Shown in pieces: positions 33,259 through 35,089 of a stretch of DNA of 35,089 nt (position 1 is its first letter; each line of letters opens with the position of its first letter). The notes below the pieces were generated by a model, which saw nothing but the letters and a program-made list of their open reading frames with translations, had not been told where the DNA came from and did not search any database. A program made the translations under genes and the position numbers. The DNA comes from Oxalobacteraceae bacterium. Its GTDB lineage: Bacteria > Pseudomonadota > Gammaproteobacteria > Burkholderiales > Burkholderiaceae_D. Where the stretch lies: contig JAIXTG010000300.1 in assembly GCA_027484285.1 (NCBI GenBank), positions 1-35,089 of the forward strand. Direction: 5' to 3'.

Positions 33259-34407
33259 ATGACTTCCCCATTGTTCCACCTCACGAACCTCGGATCCGAT
33301 CCTGTGCCACCTCGATTACCGCTCAAGATAATTGTAGTTGCCCCTGAAAAAATTATGGTGGTACAGGTGCTGCTGTCGCTGCGATGCTGGGCACAGGCTA
33401 CCTGCGCCGCTGTCTGCGCGCGCGGGTCGCGGCATATCCAGCGGTCCGTGCTGGTCGATCGCTATCTCGACATTGCCTTCGATGGCAGCGACGACGGACG
33501 CTTCATTGATTTTGTCAACGATCTCGAGCAGCAGAGTCCGGGGCAGGTGGTGATGGCAGCTGATACGGCAGGCAGTCGGCTGGTTAACCGTGTGCGAGCC
33601 CATCTGCACGCTGACTGTGCGATCGGCCCGACCGACAGCATGCTGGATGTCTTGGACGACAAATGGAAATTCCATCATTTGTGCAACCAGCTTGCGCTTC
33701 CCACGCCGGAGACGCTGTATGCCGAATCGAAGCATGAAGTCAATTTTGATTCGGCCAGCCAAACGCTGGGCCTGCCTTTTTTCGTCAAGCCGGTAAATGG
33801 CGCGCAGTCTCGCGGTGCCTATGCAATTACCAGTCGCGAAGAATTTTGTCATTTGATCTTGCATGACCCAGGATATGACTACGGGCCGTTACTGCTGCAG
33901 CGATTGGTACGGGGAACGGATGTCTGTGTCAGTATTTTTTCCGTTCAAGGCCAATTGCGTGCGATTGCAACGCAGAGACGCAAGCCCCCTTATCAGGTGG
34001 ACTCACCCATTGAGTTTTTCCACTTGCCCGAATTCGAAAGTATGGTGCAGAAGATTTGCGAGGCTACTGGGTATGAGGGCTTAATGCATATCGATGCACG
34101 TCTCGAAGCTGATACCGGTCAGCTCTGGCTTTTCGAAGCCAATCCCCGTTACTGGCGAAGTATGTCGGCCGCTACTTGGGCAGGGCTGAATTTTGTTGCC
34201 GAACATCTAAGCAGTTCACCTTTCTGCACGAGGCTTCGGCGGCTGAGCCACGGCAGCGCCGACGTATTTCACCACCCACTGGTTCGGCCGTCGCTTTGGC
34301 ATGAGATCGTTTCAGGCGGAAAGACACGGCGACGGATGCTGGGGCTCATGGCGGTGGAGATTTGCACGCTGACGAATTCCCTAAGAAAAATGATCAAGGG
34401 GCAGTAG
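33259..34407 (+). CDS. ATP-grasp domain protein (carboxylate-amine ligase type), orphan
   Basis: 382 residues. ATP-grasp enzymes activate a carboxylate as acyl phosphate and join it to an amine or thiol. The N-terminal ~120 residues form a Rossmann-like pre-ATP-grasp domain (PLKIIVVAPEKIMVVQVLLS). The ATP-grasp part has DDKWKFHHLCNQLALPTPET (K135), the ATP-binding FFVKPVNGAQSRGAY (K177), RLVRGTDVCVSIFSVQGQLR, D279 in HIDARLE and the magnesium-binding E293-x-N295 in LFEANPRYW. All key residues are present, so it may be active. The substrate is unknown. AGAGGG lies five bases before ATG 33259. No peptide, cofactor or maturation partner gene is next to it; neighbours on both sides are gene ruins. 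Confidence 0.88.
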   Translation: MTSPLFHLTNLGSDPVPPRLPLKIIVVAPEKIMVVQVLLSLRCWAQATCAAVCARGSRHIQRSVLVDRYLDIAFDGSDDGRFIDFVNDLEQQSPGQVVMAADTAGSRLVNRVRAHLHADCAIGPTDSMLDVLDDKWKFHHLCNQLALPTPETLYAESKHEVNFDSASQTLGLPFFVKPVNGAQSRGAYAITSREEFCHLILHDPGYDYGPLLLQRLVRGTDVCVSIFSVQGQLRAIATQRRKPPYQVDSPIEFFHLPEFESMVQKICEATGYEGLMHIDARLEADTGQLWLFEANPRYWRSMSAATWAGLNFVAEHLSSSPFCTRLRRLSHGSADVFHHPLVRPSLWHEIVSGGKTRRRMLGLMAVEICTLTNSLRKMIKGQ

Positions 34408-34456
34408 CTCAGCCAGTGATTCGTCGCCGTGGGTGGCTTCAGCACTGTGAGCCGTA

Positions 34457-34609
34457 CAGATAGCGCTGGCCAGTGATCAAAAGCTATCGCAAGTCGAGGA
34501 GTTGGCGCAGCAAGTGCAACACGTCAGTGGCGAGTATGTCAGGCAGGAGTATGTCGACCAGCAGTATACGGGCCACGCGCCTTGGGAGGCGGCTCGGCAG
34601 GCCGAGTGA
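34457..34609 (+). pseudogene. Fragment of an IS5-family transposase
   Basis: An open stretch without a start reads SDQKLSQVEELAQQVQHVSG then YVDQQYTGHAPWEAARQAE and stops. It corresponds to the middle of IS5-type transposases (…AYVDQGYTG…). It belongs to a different IS5 subgroup from the element at 7451. No ends or terminal repeats are visible. Confidence 0.6.
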
Positions 34610-34931
34610 TCAGCTCAATGAAGCTCCATTCCCCATCCGACACATTGGTCGGGTACGGCTTGCAGGTATCCATGGCGCTGCGACAACAAAAATCCCGGCG
34701 AGTGCATAACACCCTCTAGGGTCGCTGAGGCTGCTCGCTTGCTGGAACATATTGATTGGGCAACTAATTATTGTGAACTGGAACAGGTTCCGGAATTTTC
34801 GCGCGCCTCGCCCGAAAGCGCTTCGCTGCTTACCAGGACTTAATTCGTAACTTCTGCCAACTCTTCCGTTTCAGCGCAGGATTTGCGGTGACCCTGACCG
34901 TCGCTGAATACCGCGCCTCAAACCTACGAAG
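34610..34931. other. Gene-free right margin of the island
   Basis: No gene, RNA or clear repeat is recognised between the transposase fragment and the arm-type repeat. Confidence 0.45.
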
Positions 34932-34959
34932 TTGTTGGGCACTTTGTTGGGCACTTTTT
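34932..34959 (+). repeat. Right arm-type repeat (probable integrase arm-binding sites)
   Basis: Identical over 28 bases to 6087-6114, in the same orientation, with two GTTGGGCACTTT units. It lies 49 bases inside the right attachment repeat. Confidence 0.65.
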
Positions 34960-34979
34960 AAGCTTCGGCAATGAAAAGC

Positions 34980-35004
34980 AAAAAGGCCAGTCAACAGACT
35001 GGCC
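34980..35004 (-). terminator. Island-borne replacement terminator for tRNA-Pro
   Basis: On the minus strand, GGCCAGTC-TGTT-GACTGGCC is followed by five T. It begins 17 bases after the tRNA CCA end. It differs in sequence from the old chromosomal terminator at 5788-5827, so the island brought its own. Confidence 0.88.
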
Positions 35005-35008
35005 TAAG

Positions 35009-35066
35009 TGCTTGATTCTAATGGTCGGGGCGGCGGGATTCGAACTCGCGACCCCTTGCACCCCAT
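35009..35066. repeat. Right attachment repeat, within intact tRNA-Pro
   Basis: Matches 5901-5958 at 56 of 58 positions. It spans from ten bases beyond the tRNA CCA end into the anticodon loop, after which only the right copy continues into a complete tRNA. Confidence 0.92.
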
Positions 35067-35089
35067 GCAAGTGCGCTACCAGGCTGCGC
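35022..35089 (-). tRNA. tRNA-Pro, anticodon GGG (5' end outside the window)
   Basis: The minus strand reads GCGC-AGCCTGGTA-GCGC (D arm), CTTGC-ATGGGGT-GCAAG (anticodon arm, anticodon GGG), a T arm with loop TTCGAAT, the acceptor strand CGCCCCG, A and an encoded CCA. About nine 5' bases, including the other acceptor strand, lie beyond 35089. It is the integration target of the island. The T stem has one A.C mismatch, also present in the displaced copy. Confidence 0.95.

Larger units (their letters stand above)
5901..35066. mobile_element. Genomic island integrated in tRNA-Pro(GGG), with copper-resistance cargo
   Basis: The element is bounded by 58-bp direct repeats at 5901-5958 and 35009-35066 that match at 56 positions and cover the tRNA 3' half plus ten bases beyond CCA. 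Integrase and AlpA-like genes sit at the left end, and the intact tRNA gene lies at the right end. Contents in order: mobility and replication module (6.1-13.9 kb), copper module (14.1-29.0 kb) and decayed accessory genes (29.3-34.6 kb). No relaxase, type IV secretion, terminase, capsid or tail genes are visible, so any transfer would depend on help from elsewhere. Size from repeat to repeat is about 29.1 kb. Confidence 0.93.

Noticed and set aside
1..35089. CRISPR array
   Set aside because: No series of regularly spaced identical repeats with unique spacers was seen; the only iterated motifs are the short att-proximal ones.

Overview
The window suggests a betaproteobacterium, probably of the order Burkholderiales. 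This rests on the order pheT - ihfA - MerR-type regulator, the tRNA-Pro(GGG) gene and the style of the proteins; it is inferred, not computed. Positions 1 to about 5.9 kb look like ordinary chromosome. They hold the 3' part of pheT, ihfA with a long N-terminal extension, a MerR-family gene, three different bactofilin genes and a membrane-anchored M23 peptidase. The bactofilin plus M23 pairing is a known cell-shape or wall-patterning theme. The terminator that once followed tRNA-Pro survives at 5788-5827 on the minus strand.

From 5901 to 35066 lies a genomic island of about 29 kb integrated in the 3' half of the tRNA-Pro(GGG) gene. It is bounded by 58-bp direct repeats (56/58 identical). Inside each end is an identical 28-bp sequence made of two TTGGGCAC-type units, which are likely integrase arm sites. 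The island supplies both a new tRNA 3' end and a new terminator for the tRNA. The left end carries the mobility and replication module: a P4-type tyrosine integrase, an AlpA-like regulator, an 861-residue primase-ATPase protein and several uncharacterised island proteins. An IS5-family element with a dead transposase has jumped into the last codons of the integrase gene. A 155-bp MITE-like element sits at 13.1 kb. I see no relaxase, conjugation or phage structural genes, so the core resembles an integrative element or phage-satellite type that would need help to transfer.

From 14.1 to 29.0 kb is the copper cargo. A leftward operon (19538 to 14094) encodes a Met/His-rich periplasmic protein, two small membrane proteins, an isoprenylcysteine-methyltransferase-like membrane protein, a YHS-domain copper P-type ATPase and an MgtC/DUF4010 membrane protein. 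A copRS-type two-component system (22214 to 20147) is divergent from a rightward set. That set holds a CusF-like chaperone, a small secreted protein, a TolC-like lipoprotein, a TAT-exported multicopper oxidase, then CopA-type oxidase and CopB. Two gene ruins, a 5' copA fragment after cusF and a 3' cusF fragment before copA, show that the locus once held two cusF-copA units and that a TolC-oxidase module now lies between the scars.

From 29.3 to 35.0 kb is a decaying accessory tail. It contains a small secreted basic protein, a broken metallo-beta-lactamase RNA-hydrolase-like gene, a DUF3141 alpha/beta-hydrolase-type gene, a degenerate YHS-like gene, an intact orphan ATP-grasp gene and a second IS5-family remnant. 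The right island boundary and the intact tRNA-Pro follow; the tRNA's first bases lie outside the window.
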